Shown piece after piece: positions 8,875 through 16,629 of a stretch of 35,429 nucleotides of DNA. Below the pieces are notes generated by a model. The model had not been told where the DNA came from and did no database searches. It saw only the letters and a list, made by a program, of their open reading frames with translations. Position 1 is the stretch's first letter; the number at the start of each line of letters is the position of its first letter. The translations under genes and the position numbers were made by a program. Source of the stretch: Candidatus Thioglobus sp. (lineage in GTDB: Bacteria; Pseudomonadota; Gammaproteobacteria; PS1; Pseudothioglobaceae); NCBI GenBank assembly GCA_028345955.1, contig JAOMEO010000012.1, positions 1 through 35,429 on the forward strand, given 5' to 3'.

Positions 8875-9753
8875 ATGATTAATTACACCTTAAAACAGCT
8901 CTATAGTTTTGAAGCAGTTGTTAGACTGGGAGGATTCACCAGCGCAAGCAAAGAACTTCATATTACACAACCTGCAGTATACATGCAGGTACAACAATTA
9001 CAGAAAAATATTGGAGCAAAACTATTTAATATTAATGGAAAAAAAATTACTCCTACCTTTATTGGTAATAAGATTTATGAAACTGCAGTACGAGCCATTA
9101 ATGTTGTAGAAAATTCAAAACTGGAAATCGATCAAAGTTTAAACCCAGATTCTGGTCACCTTCAAATCGCAGTTGCCACAACAGCAAACTCATTTGTAAG
9201 TCGGCTGCTATCAAAATTTAAAAAAGAATATCCAAAAATGACTTTTTACATAGATGTTACCAACCGCCATGCATTATTGGATAACCTAAAAAATAATAAT
9301 GCAGATCTGGTGATTATGGGAGAGCCACCCAAAAACATTCCGTTGATTTCTAGCGCTTTTATGAAAAACCCATTGATAGTTATAGTACATCCAGATAATG
9401 AATTACTAACTAAGAAAAAAATTTCTATCAAAGACTTAAATAAAGAAACTTTACTGACCCGGGAAATTGGTTCAGGTACACGCATTACAGTTGAACGTTT
9501 TACGGGATTGGATTTCAACTCTGATATCCAAATTAACTCTAATGAAGCAATCGTAGAAGCGGTTCAAGCAGGTTTAGGAATCGGATTTGTTTCGAAGCAT
9601 TTTGTTAATCTACAACTAAAAAACAACATCATTAAGCAGCTAGATGTGGCACCTTTTCCTATCATCAGACAATGGCATATCGTTCATCACGCTGAAGCTG
9701 AACTATCTCCAATTGCCAGACGTTTTAAACAGTTCGTTATTGATAACACCTAG
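8875..9753 (+). CDS. cbbR: LysR-type transcriptional regulator, CbbR
   Basis: LysR-family regulator of 292 residues divergent from cbbL, the classic position of CbbR, which senses Calvin cycle metabolites or redox state and activates the cbb operon. The N-terminal winged helix-turn-helix covers about residues 5-60 (GGFTSASKELHITQPAVYMQVQQL), followed by a periplasmic-binding-protein-like effector domain with typical segments such as LGIGFVSKHF. No Shine-Dalgarno is visible before the ATG at 8875; the upstream sequence is only A and T, so translation may be leaderless or weak. The name rests on family plus context. Confidence 0.9.
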   Translation: MINYTLKQLYSFEAVVRLGGFTSASKELHITQPAVYMQVQQLQKNIGAKLFNINGKKITPTFIGNKIYETAVRAINVVENSKLEIDQSLNPDSGHLQIAVATTANSFVSRLLSKFKKEYPKMTFYIDVTNRHALLDNLKNNNADLVIMGEPPKNIPLISSAFMKNPLIVIVHPDNELLTKKKISIKDLNKETLLTREIGSGTRITVERFTGLDFNSDIQINSNEAIVEAVQAGLGIGFVSKHFVNLQLKNNIIKQLDVAPFPIIRQWHIVHHAEAELSPIARRFKQFVIDNT

Positions 9754-9773
9754 CTTAATAAGAATTAATATAC

Positions 9774-10958
9774 TTAGGTGCGATATTCCGCATTAATTTT
9801 AACGTAATCATAAGAAAGGTCAGTTGTCCAAACACTTTCAGAAGATGATGATTTACCCATTTCTATGTGAATCACAATCTCGGGTTTTGACATCTCGACA
9901 CTGCCCATTTCCTCGGTGTATTGCTTATCTAGTTCACCGGCAGTAACAATTGGCAAATTATTTAAATAAATATTAATATTTTCAATAGCTAGTCCATTTA
10001 CTTTTGATCGACCTACTGCAGCCAATATTCGACCCCAATTTGCATCACTTGCAAAAAGCGCAGTCTTGACTAACGGTGAATGGGCAACTGTATAAGCAAC
10101 TTCTAAACAGTCTTCAGCTGTATCCAAGCCACTAGCACAAATTTCAACAAACTTGGTAGCACCCTCTCCATCTCTAACAATCATATGAGCTAAAGTTTTT
10201 GTCATTTCATTGAGTGCTATTTGAAAATCCTTTAGACAATCTCTCAGCTGTACGCCAGACTGGTTGGTGGCACTTAAAGTACAGGCGTCATTTGTTGAAG
10301 TGTCACCGTCAACGGTAATTCGATTAAATGATTGGTTGACCGACAATGATAAACAGTCTTGCAATTCTTCTTTAGATGCTCCTATATCTGTAAAAAGAAA
10401 ACTCAACATCGTTGCCATATCAGGCCTAATCATGCCAGAACCTTTAGCTATACCTGTAAGTGTTACTGTTTTTCCATCAACTTCAAATGATATTGAATGG
10501 CTTTTTTCAACCAAATCTGTTGTCAAGATTCCTCTAGCAACATCATGAATTGAGCTATCAGATAATTGACTTACAGCCCTGGGAATGCCTGACTCAAAAT
10601 TAGATAAATCTAGTTGTTGACCTATAACACCTGTTGAAAAAGGAATAATCTGTTCAGTTTTAATATTAAGTTCATTTGCTAATATTTCGCAAGCTTTAAC
10701 ACTTTTTTCCAAGCCCTTTTCACCAGTACCAGAGTTTGCATTGCCGCTATTAATTAACAAAGCCCTGGGGTTATTTTGTAAATGATTTTTTGCAACCAAC
10801 ACTGGCGCTGCACAAAAAATATTTTGAGTAAAAACAGCTGCAGTTACGCTACCCTCGATCAATGAAATAACGGACAAATCCAAGTCATCATTATTTTTGA
10901 TACCAGCATTGACCGCCGCACAACATACACCTTTAATATTTAACAATGGGTCGTTCAT
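9774..10958 (-). CDS. argJ: Arginine biosynthesis bifunctional protein ArgJ
   Basis: ArgJ transfers the acetyl group of N-acetylornithine to glutamate (and often also acetylates glutamate with acetyl-CoA), the cyclic route of arginine synthesis. The 394-residue precursor autocleaves; the nucleophile is T183 in the motif KGSGMIRPDMATMLSF. Other family segments are LLINSGNANSGTG near residue 68, the ITVDGDTSTND motif and the C-terminal YVKINAEYRT. It converges with cbbR with 20 bp between stops and stands alone on its strand. Gene and function are clear. Confidence 0.96.
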   Translation of the reverse strand: MNDPLLNIKGVCCAAVNAGIKNNDDLDLSVISLIEGSVTAAVFTQNIFCAAPVLVAKNHLQNNPRALLINSGNANSGTGEKGLEKSVKACEILANELNIKTEQIIPFSTGVIGQQLDLSNFESGIPRAVSQLSDSSIHDVARGILTTDLVEKSHSISFEVDGKTVTLTGIAKGSGMIRPDMATMLSFLFTDIGASKEELQDCLSLSVNQSFNRITVDGDTSTNDACTLSATNQSGVQLRDCLKDFQIALNEMTKTLAHMIVRDGEGATKFVEICASGLDTAEDCLEVAYTVAHSPLVKTALFASDANWGRILAAVGRSKVNGLAIENINIYLNNLPIVTAGELDKQYTEEMGSVEMSKPEIVIHIEMGKSSSSESVWTTDLSYDYVKINAEYRT

Positions 10959-11092
10959 TAATATTAATATGCCTCAAATTAGTTATAAGGGATTTTACTG
11001 ATAAGGGAGCTTCGCATTAATAATTTTTTATCTGCTCACTATCAACTTCTCATACATTTATATAACTAAATGAATTAACTCGTGGACAGAGA

Positions 11093-12124
11093 TTAACAGG
11101 ATGCGCCGGGCTCTTGTTTTCCTTCTCCACAAGAGTCTGTAGCGTAGTATGAAGGAATAGGTGCATCAACACCTGGATTTTCTTGCGCATAAGCACTTGC
11201 TTCTTTTTCTATCCATGATCCTCGGTCTTTAGCTGCTTCGAGTTTCGCACTTCCTTCATCGGTTTGCCAGTAAGGGTCAGCCTCGTCAATAGACCAGAAA
11301 TTAGAACCCTCTGCTATTTTCCAGCCTGGTCTAATAGGTACAGGAGGAGTCGGTTCGAGTGGTGGTTGAACTATAGGTGGGGCCGGAAATGGAGAGTGAA
11401 AAGGCATAATTGCACATTTATTAACAAATTCTGGTCCACGCTCTTCTTCAGCTACATAGCATTCTGGGTTTTTCCAAGGATGTAGATCATAAATATTTTC
11501 CACATATTCTTTAACTAAAACTTTATCTGGGCCTTCCCACTTATGGGTCAAGTTTGGATCTAAAGCGTTTGGATCCCAGAAAAGTAAAGATTGTAATAAT
11601 TGACCTGTATTGAGAATTTCAGTAACTTCTGGGATCCAAACCTGAACACCATCAACATAAATAAAATGTCCATCTTTAACGCTAACAACCTCTGGCTGCA
11701 TGGTAAAACAAAAATCATTCCACACCTCACTACCATGTCTAGCCCCATGCAAATCTTTACATACTGGAACGGTCGCTTGCGTTTTTTTGGACAGCTCTAA
11801 AAGCATCGGACTTAAATCTTCAGGTTTAAGTCCAAAGTTAGAGAGCCAAGTTTCTGGGGTAAATTCTTTAGATATATATCCTGGCACAACTGCATCCAGC
11901 TCTGGTAAAGGTATATTAACATCTACTGTCTCAGTTAATACAACTCCAAAAGAACAACTGATGCCTCTTTTTTTGACTTCTTCAACCATGTAAGAAGGAG
12001 GTGATGGATTATCCATCCATCCGCAAAGGACTTCATCAGCCCAGTCATCAAGGTAATCGGCATAAGAGAAAGAAGTTAAGCCAAGAGTTAGCAGTAAGAG
12101 CTGAAAGAATTTTTTCACACTCAA
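11093..12124 (-). CDS. Unrecognised secreted 8-cysteine protein downstream of FTR1
   Basis: I do not recognise a family. The 343-residue product begins with a Sec signal peptide (positive start, hydrophobic residues 7-20, likely cleavage after the SYA at 20-22). The mature part has eight cysteines (34, 57, 122, 139, 222, 237, 332, 343), suiting four disulfides, many Trp, Asp and Glu residues, and a Pro-rich linker at about 241-266. There is no haem-binding CxxCH motif and no multicopper oxidase signature. It starts 8 bp after the FTR1 permease gene and shares its Fur-box promoter, so it is probably a periplasmic or surface partner in iron acquisition, a role inferred from position only. Confidence 0.8.
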   Translation of the reverse strand: MSVKKFFQLLLLTLGLTSFSYADYLDDWADEVLCGWMDNPSPPSYMVEEVKKRGISCSFGVVLTETVDVNIPLPELDAVVPGYISKEFTPETWLSNFGLKPEDLSPMLLELSKKTQATVPVCKDLHGARHGSEVWNDFCFTMQPEVVSVKDGHFIYVDGVQVWIPEVTEILNTGQLLQSLLFWDPNALDPNLTHKWEGPDKVLVKEYVENIYDLHPWKNPECYVAEEERGPEFVNKCAIMPFHSPFPAPPIVQPPLEPTPPVPIRPGWKIAEGSNFWSIDEADPYWQTDEGSAKLEAAKDRGSWIEKEASAYAQENPGVDAPIPSYYATDSCGEGKQEPGASC

Positions 12125-12132
12125 ATACAGGT

Positions 12133-12954
12133 TTATTTAGTTGTAATTTTCTTATTATGCATGATCCAATAGCCGAACATCGAAAAAGTGAACAAATATT
12201 GCACAATAAACTGAATCCATTCAGGCTTAGAATACCAACCAAATAGTACATGAAATGGAATGCCTAAAGAACCATTTTTATGGCTCAATACTGTATTTGA
12301 AACATTAAAAGCCTTATTAAAAATATAATGATCTGACATAATCATGCCATAGCCTTTCATAGCTGCAAAGCCTTCATGTATAGAATAGCCCAATAAGTAC
12401 CCAGCTTGCAAAATAAGATAGGCTAAAGTAATCTTAAATAAGAGCGATAAATTTATCTTAACTAAAGAATAGAATATCAATATAGAGAGAACTAGAGCCG
12501 ATAGAATTCCCATACTAACTACTTCAAATGGATATTTGCCTGCAAATGAAAAGATAGCAATCTCAGTGCCTTCACGCGCAATAATGATTAATGAAATCCA
12601 AAACAAAGCGTTTGCAGAAACACTCGGACCCACTTGATCTTTAACGTATTGTGTCATGTGAGTTCCATGACGAATCATCCAAACAATAAAAAATGATACA
12701 AGCAATAAAGCAACTAAACTAGCGACACTTTCCCATAGTTTTGTCAAACTTGAGACACCACCCAGATATTCAGAAAATAGACTTAACAACAAGCCAAGAA
12801 TGACAGAAATAATTAAACCTGCAATAGTTCCTTGTATAACTTTATTTTTTAAATGTCCTTGATCAATTGAAGTGATATATTTCAAAGTAATAGCAATTAA
12901 AAGAAAGGCTTCTAATCCCTCTCTAAATCCCATGATAAAGCTTGGCATTGTCAT
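12133..12954 (-). CDS. FTR1-family iron permease
   Basis: Seven-helix permease of the FTR1/EfeU (OFeT) family that imports iron, in known cases after oxidation of Fe(II) by a partner. The two diagnostic REGxE motifs are present, REGLE at residues 11-15 and REGTE at 127-131. The 273-residue length is that of EfeU-like proteins without an extracytoplasmic extension. Neither efeO, efeB nor a multicopper oxidase is adjacent; instead a novel secreted protein follows 8 bp downstream. Two starts are possible (12954 and 12948); AAGGA lies in front of them. A Fur box in the upstream region implies iron repression. Confidence 0.92.
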   Translation of the reverse strand: MTMPSFIMGFREGLEAFLLIAITLKYITSIDQGHLKNKVIQGTIAGLIISVILGLLLSLFSEYLGGVSSLTKLWESVASLVALLLVSFFIVWMIRHGTHMTQYVKDQVGPSVSANALFWISLIIIAREGTEIAIFSFAGKYPFEVVSMGILSALVLSILIFYSLVKINLSLLFKITLAYLILQAGYLLGYSIHEGFAAMKGYGMIMSDHYIFNKAFNVSNTVLSHKNGSLGIPFHVLFGWYSKPEWIQFIVQYLFTFSMFGYWIMHNKKITTK

Positions 12955-13027
12955 TATATTTTCCTTAAATGTTTATAAAAATTTCATCACTAATATTGCC
13001 TTGTATTATTTAATTGCAAATGCAAAT

Positions 13028-13046
13028 AGTAATGATTCGCATTATT
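13028..13046 (-). promoter_or_regulatory. Candidate Fur box upstream of the FTR1 gene
   Basis: Read on the minus strand the 19-mer AATAATGCGAATCATTACT matches the classical Fur consensus (GATAATGATAATCATTATC) at 14 of 19 positions. It overlaps a perfect -10 hexamer TATAAT (minus strand, 13049-13044), with a weak -35 about 19 bp further upstream, so bound Fur would block the promoter of the FTR1 pair. The predicted leader to the ATG at 12954 is about 80 nt. Confidence 0.7.
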
Positions 13047-13127
13047 ATATACAAAAAAATATGTTTGTAAACAAATAAAAAAATAAATTATTTTGGAAGG
13101 AGTACAGCTTGAATATAAAAATACTGA

Positions 13128-14297
13128 TTATTGAATTATAGGCAACTCTTCAGGCGCTCTTTTAGTAAGCCATTCCGGACCATTTGTGGTAATCACAATG
13201 TTTTCTTCATGAACCATTTCCTTGCCAGGCAGGTATTCCATACCTGGCTCTAGAGTTAAGATAACTCCTGGCACAAGAATTGTATTGTCTGTTGCTGTGT
13301 TGGATGGCCATTCAGTGAGCTGGAGCCCAAGACCATGGCCAAGTCTTCCAACTGAATTACCCAAAGCACCACCCTTTTGCATGACATTATTCATTGCATG
13401 ATATACATCGCTTGTCGTATTACCTACTTGAGCAGCCTTAAAGCCAGCATCAGTCGCATCAAAGACAACCTGATATGCTTTTTTAGCTTCATCGCAAATA
13501 AAGCCGAATGCATAATTCCGGTCAAAGTCGCAGAAATAGCTATCAAAGACAGACCCTGTATCAACAATAAATAGATCGCCCTCTTCTATGATTTTATCCC
13601 CTGGTCCCATAATAATAGAGCCATAACCGTCCTTGCCAGACCCAGCTACCATATAAGGTGTGTCATCTACTCCCAAAGAAAGTAAATGTTGCTTAAACCT
13701 CTTACAATTTTCATGCTCACTTTCTCCAGCTTTTAATAGATGATTCAAATCTTTAAAGCCTTGTGAGGTCAATTGACAAATATGCTTTATCTTTTCAATT
13801 TCTGCTGTTGACTTAATTAAGCGAACTTGACGTAATATTTTGTTGGCATCTTTAATTTCTATTCCATCTAGCGATTTAACTAAGTTCTCGTAATCATCGA
13901 GCGGCATTCTCAAAACACTCTCTTGACTTTTGGGAACACCGAGACATTTATGTTTTATTGTCAAAGACTTAATAGTTAAGAGAAGTAGTGAAATACCGTC
14001 ATCCTCTGGGTTTGGAGATGTCCAAGTTTGAATATCATCAAGCCAAGTTCCTTTCATTCCTGATTCACCGATGGTGGGGATAATAGCTTTAGGTTTTTCG
14101 TTACTCGGAATTAATACATACCAAGGACGTGTTGGGCTTTGAAAAAATTGCGTCTTGAAGCCTGTGTAGTATTCGATGTCAGCTTGTGTTGTCAATAGAA
14201 TGGCATCCATCCTTGAATGATGCATAAGCTTCTGAATGTTATCAAGTCGATTCTCATATTCAGAAACCTCGAAACCTCTTTTTGGTGAATTGATCAT
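13128..14297 (-). CDS. M24-family hydrolase (Xaa-Pro aminopeptidase / DoeA-like)
   Basis: Creatinase/aminopeptidase-fold protein of 389 residues with a creatinase N-terminal domain (about 1-160) and a C-terminal pita-bread domain. All five metal ligands of M24 enzymes are visible: the two Asp of VDTGSVFDSYFCDFDR, the His of LGHGLG, the Glu of LTLEPGMEY and the Glu of HEENIVIT, so it should be an active dinuclear-metal hydrolase. Substrate is uncertain: family members cleave Xaa-Pro peptides, creatine or the ectoine ring (DoeA). It begins 16 bp after the PLP lyase gene with a strong AAGGAG site, so both are probably one transcript and act on related nitrogen compounds. Confidence 0.85.
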   Translation of the reverse strand: MINSPKRGFEVSEYENRLDNIQKLMHHSRMDAILLTTQADIEYYTGFKTQFFQSPTRPWYVLIPSNEKPKAIIPTIGESGMKGTWLDDIQTWTSPNPEDDGISLLLLTIKSLTIKHKCLGVPKSQESVLRMPLDDYENLVKSLDGIEIKDANKILRQVRLIKSTAEIEKIKHICQLTSQGFKDLNHLLKAGESEHENCKRFKQHLLSLGVDDTPYMVAGSGKDGYGSIIMGPGDKIIEEGDLFIVDTGSVFDSYFCDFDRNYAFGFICDEAKKAYQVVFDATDAGFKAAQVGNTTSDVYHAMNNVMQKGGALGNSVGRLGHGLGLQLTEWPSNTATDNTILVPGVILTLEPGMEYLPGKEMVHEENIVITTNGPEWLTKRAPEELPIIQ

Positions 14298-14313
14298 CCT
14301 TTCTCCTTGATGA

Positions 14314-15522
14314 TTATGAATCTTTCAGAACTTCTGTCGCCGACCTACCTACCATCTTTTCATACATTTTCTCATCTGTATCACCCTCTGTGCCAAAAAC
14401 TAGAATACGTGAATTATTATCCAGTTTTAAAGTCTCTTTGAGAGAACTGTCATGACTGGCAATCAGAAAGCCTGCTAATCCGGCGACAGCAGACTCTCCA
14501 GCAACAATGGGCGTCTTACCATTTGCAAGTAACTTCATCGTTATAGAAACCGACTTGTCTTCTATAGTCATAAAGTGTGGAACATAACTCTCAATAATAG
14601 ACCATGCTAATAGCGAAACTTCTCCACATGCAAGACCTGCCATAACTGTATCTAAGTCACCATGGACTACTGTAGGTTCTCCATTAACTGCACTTTGAAA
14701 AAGACAGTCTGCATTTGTTGGCTCTACAACAACAAAGATCGGTGGACAATCAAGACTTTCAACTAAGAATGATACTGTAGCTGCTGGAAAACCTCCGACA
14801 CCACCTTGTAAAAAGACATGAGTAGGCATTTCTTTCATTTGTTTCATTGTCTCATCTACCATTACTGTGTATCCCTGCATAACGTCTTTTGGAATATCTG
14901 TGTAGCCTGCATAAGATGTATCAGAAACAACATAGTAACTATTCTCTTCAGCGACCTCAGCTGCTATTCGAACTGAATCATCATAATTGCCTTCAATTCT
15001 ATTAACCTTTGCTCCATATTTAGCAATTGCTTTTTCTCTGCCTATACTTACATTGCGATGGATATAAATCTCGCAGTTGCAACCAAATTTTTGAGCACCC
15101 CAAGCAACAGATCTGCCATGGTTTCCATCAGTAGCGCAGCAAACAGTGATTTTTAAAGTTAACTCTGTATATGTTCCTGCAATTAGATCGGAGGAGTTTG
15201 CTGTAATACCTATTTCTTTTAATTTTTTAATTAAAAGATTCGCTACCGCATAAGCGCCACCAAGAGCTTTAAAACTTTTAAGTGAAAAACGACAACTTTC
15301 ATCTTTGTATGCTATTAAAGCAACGCCGGACTCTTCAGCCAAGTCAGATAATAAATGTAAGGGCGTCGGATGATAATCGTTCCATGAACATATTTCTTTA
15401 CTCGCTTTATTAAAACCCTGAAGACTCAGAATATGTTGATGTTTATATGGAACCCCAATTTGAAGTTTTTTGTTCTGAAAATAACTTGTTGAGACTAAAA
15501 ATTTGTTGTATTCGTTTATCAT
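14314..15522 (-). CDS. Diaminopropionate ammonia-lyase-like PLP enzyme
   Basis: Fold-type II PLP enzyme of 402 residues that resembles E. coli YgeX (DpaL), which breaks 2,3-diaminopropionate into pyruvate and ammonia. Matching segments include YHPTPLHLLSDLAE, KDESCRFSLKSFKALGGAYA (with the PLP lysine in SFKALGG), TDGNHGRSVAWGAQKFG (phosphate/PLP contacts), MQGYTVMVDE, VVEPTNADC, IMAGLACGE and VFGTEGDTD. These place it nearer to DpaL than to threonine dehydratase or EutB. It lies between an EamA permease and an M24 hydrolase. No Shine-Dalgarno is obvious in front of the ATG. Substrate identity is inferred from family. Confidence 0.82.
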   Translation of the reverse strand: MINEYNKFLVSTSYFQNKKLQIGVPYKHQHILSLQGFNKASKEICSWNDYHPTPLHLLSDLAEESGVALIAYKDESCRFSLKSFKALGGAYAVANLLIKKLKEIGITANSSDLIAGTYTELTLKITVCCATDGNHGRSVAWGAQKFGCNCEIYIHRNVSIGREKAIAKYGAKVNRIEGNYDDSVRIAAEVAEENSYYVVSDTSYAGYTDIPKDVMQGYTVMVDETMKQMKEMPTHVFLQGGVGGFPAATVSFLVESLDCPPIFVVVEPTNADCLFQSAVNGEPTVVHGDLDTVMAGLACGEVSLLAWSIIESYVPHFMTIEDKSVSITMKLLANGKTPIVAGESAVAGLAGFLIASHDSSLKETLKLDNNSRILVFGTEGDTDEKMYEKMVGRSATEVLKDS

Positions 15523-15565
15523 TGATTGTAAATATTTAAATGTTTTATTATCCTAGACAACTGAT

Positions 15566-16438
15566 TTATACCTCAGAATTGGTATTTTGTCTCAACTGTC
15601 GTCTTTCAATTGTAGTAGTAGCAATAACAACTAAGACGATTCCAACATACTGCACCAGTGTAATTGTGTCAGCATATGCAATAAATCCAATAATAAGCAC
15701 AATAAGTGGCTCTGAATAACCAATATTGGCTGTCCTAGTTGGGCCATATTTTTTGATTGCTGTGTAATAAAAGAACATACCAACTGAAAATAAGATGCCA
15801 GCAAGTAGACACCATAAAACTGCATTTGTTAATGGTAAAAAGGAACCGCCCTCAAACAAAAATAAAACCATGAATGCTAGGGCTGGTAACAAGGTGGTGT
15901 ACTTGACTATTTCCCAGTTTCTCATACCGCTGACTTTGGGAGTGAAGTGAAATATTATTGCCAAGGTTGTTGCCGATAATAAAGCAAGTCCTAAACCAAC
16001 AATAAGTGATTGCATTTCATCTGACCCTTGAGAGAGTGCTCCAATCCCAATTATTGCCAATACAAACATCAAAATAGTAGTTAAATCGAGCACTTTTCTC
16101 CTAGTAAAACAATCCATCAAGTATATGATCAAAGGGTACGTATAGAGAACAACACTTGCAAGACCAACTGGCATATATTTTACTGCTTCAACAAAGAGCC
16201 AAGACTGAACGCCATATAGTAAAGTTAGTAGGATTAACCAATGACCAAGTCCTTGCTGTTTTATTTTAGTAAAGGAAAACAGACTTTTTGTTATCACTAA
16301 GGACATAACAAAAGTTATACCGAAACGCACAAACAAAAAGAAAAAGGCACTGATTCCTAACGAATAAATAAAAGGCACCATGCTGACATTTAAAGCATAG
16401 AAAAACGCAGACAATAGTGCAAACCTAACAGCAAACAT
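15566..16438 (-). CDS. EamA/DMT-family transporter
   Basis: Ten-segment inner-membrane permease of the drug/metabolite transporter superfamily with two EamA repeats (about residues 1-135 and 145-285). The 290-residue length and features such as GLASVVLYTYPLII at the end of the first repeat and NIGYSEPLIVLIIGF in the second are typical. Family members export or import amino acids and other small metabolites; the substrate cannot be read from sequence. AAGGGG lies 7 nt before the ATG. It is the first gene of a likely unit with the DpaL-like lyase (43 bp gap) and the M24 hydrolase, which suggests an amino-acid-like substrate. Confidence 0.85.
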   Translation of the reverse strand: MFAVRFALLSAFFYALNVSMVPFIYSLGISAFFFLFVRFGITFVMSLVITKSLFSFTKIKQQGLGHWLILLTLLYGVQSWLFVEAVKYMPVGLASVVLYTYPLIIYLMDCFTRRKVLDLTTILMFVLAIIGIGALSQGSDEMQSLIVGLGLALLSATTLAIIFHFTPKVSGMRNWEIVKYTTLLPALAFMVLFLFEGGSFLPLTNAVLWCLLAGILFSVGMFFYYTAIKKYGPTRTANIGYSEPLIVLIIGFIAYADTITLVQYVGIVLVVIATTTIERRQLRQNTNSEV

Positions 16439-16458
16439 CTTGACCCCTTAAGATAGAA

Positions 16459-16499
16459 TTCTTAACACTTTGTCTACCAAACTAAAGCAATGTTAAGAA
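16459..16499. repeat. Perfect 9-bp inverted repeat between the EamA gene and hppA
   Basis: TTCTTAACA (16459-16467) and TGTTAAGAA (16491-16499) are exact reverse complements separated by 23 bp, in the 191-bp divergent spacer. The arm centres are 32 bp apart, about three helical turns, so the arms lie on one face of the DNA. It could be a paired operator for a dimeric regulator acting on either gene. Function is not shown. Confidence 0.5.
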
Positions 16500-16547
16500 C
16501 AGTCAAATTTTATAAGATAAATGAAAGGATGGTTTGGTTCATTTCAA

Positions 16548-16583
16548 GCCTGAATATCTATTTTTTTTTACCTAAGTTCAGGC
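16548..16583 (+). other. Candidate leader hairpin upstream of hppA
   Basis: GCCTGAA (16548-16554) pairs with TTCAGGC (16577-16583), enclosing a 22-nt loop with nine consecutive T. It ends 46 bp before the hppA start, so it would lie in the 5' leader if transcription begins upstream. I recognise no riboswitch class. The rest of the 16439-16629 spacer holds only the inverted repeat at 16459-16499 and the two ribosome binding sites. Confidence 0.35.
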
Positions 16584-16629
16584 CTTTAGAGTAACATTGC
16601 AGCAGCATTTTTAATGATTAGGAGAAGAG

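Noticed and set aside
10959-11092. Possible small gene or terminator in the 134-bp spacer between argJ and the secreted protein gene
   Set aside because: No frame with a ribosome site and no convincing stem followed by a T-tract was seen.
14314-15522. Threonine dehydratase or EutB (hydroxyectoine) as the identity of the PLP enzyme
   Set aside because: The length of 402 residues and matches such as KDESCRFSLKSFKALGGAYA and FGTEGDTD fit the YgeX/DpaL family better; EutB-like proteins are about 330 residues.
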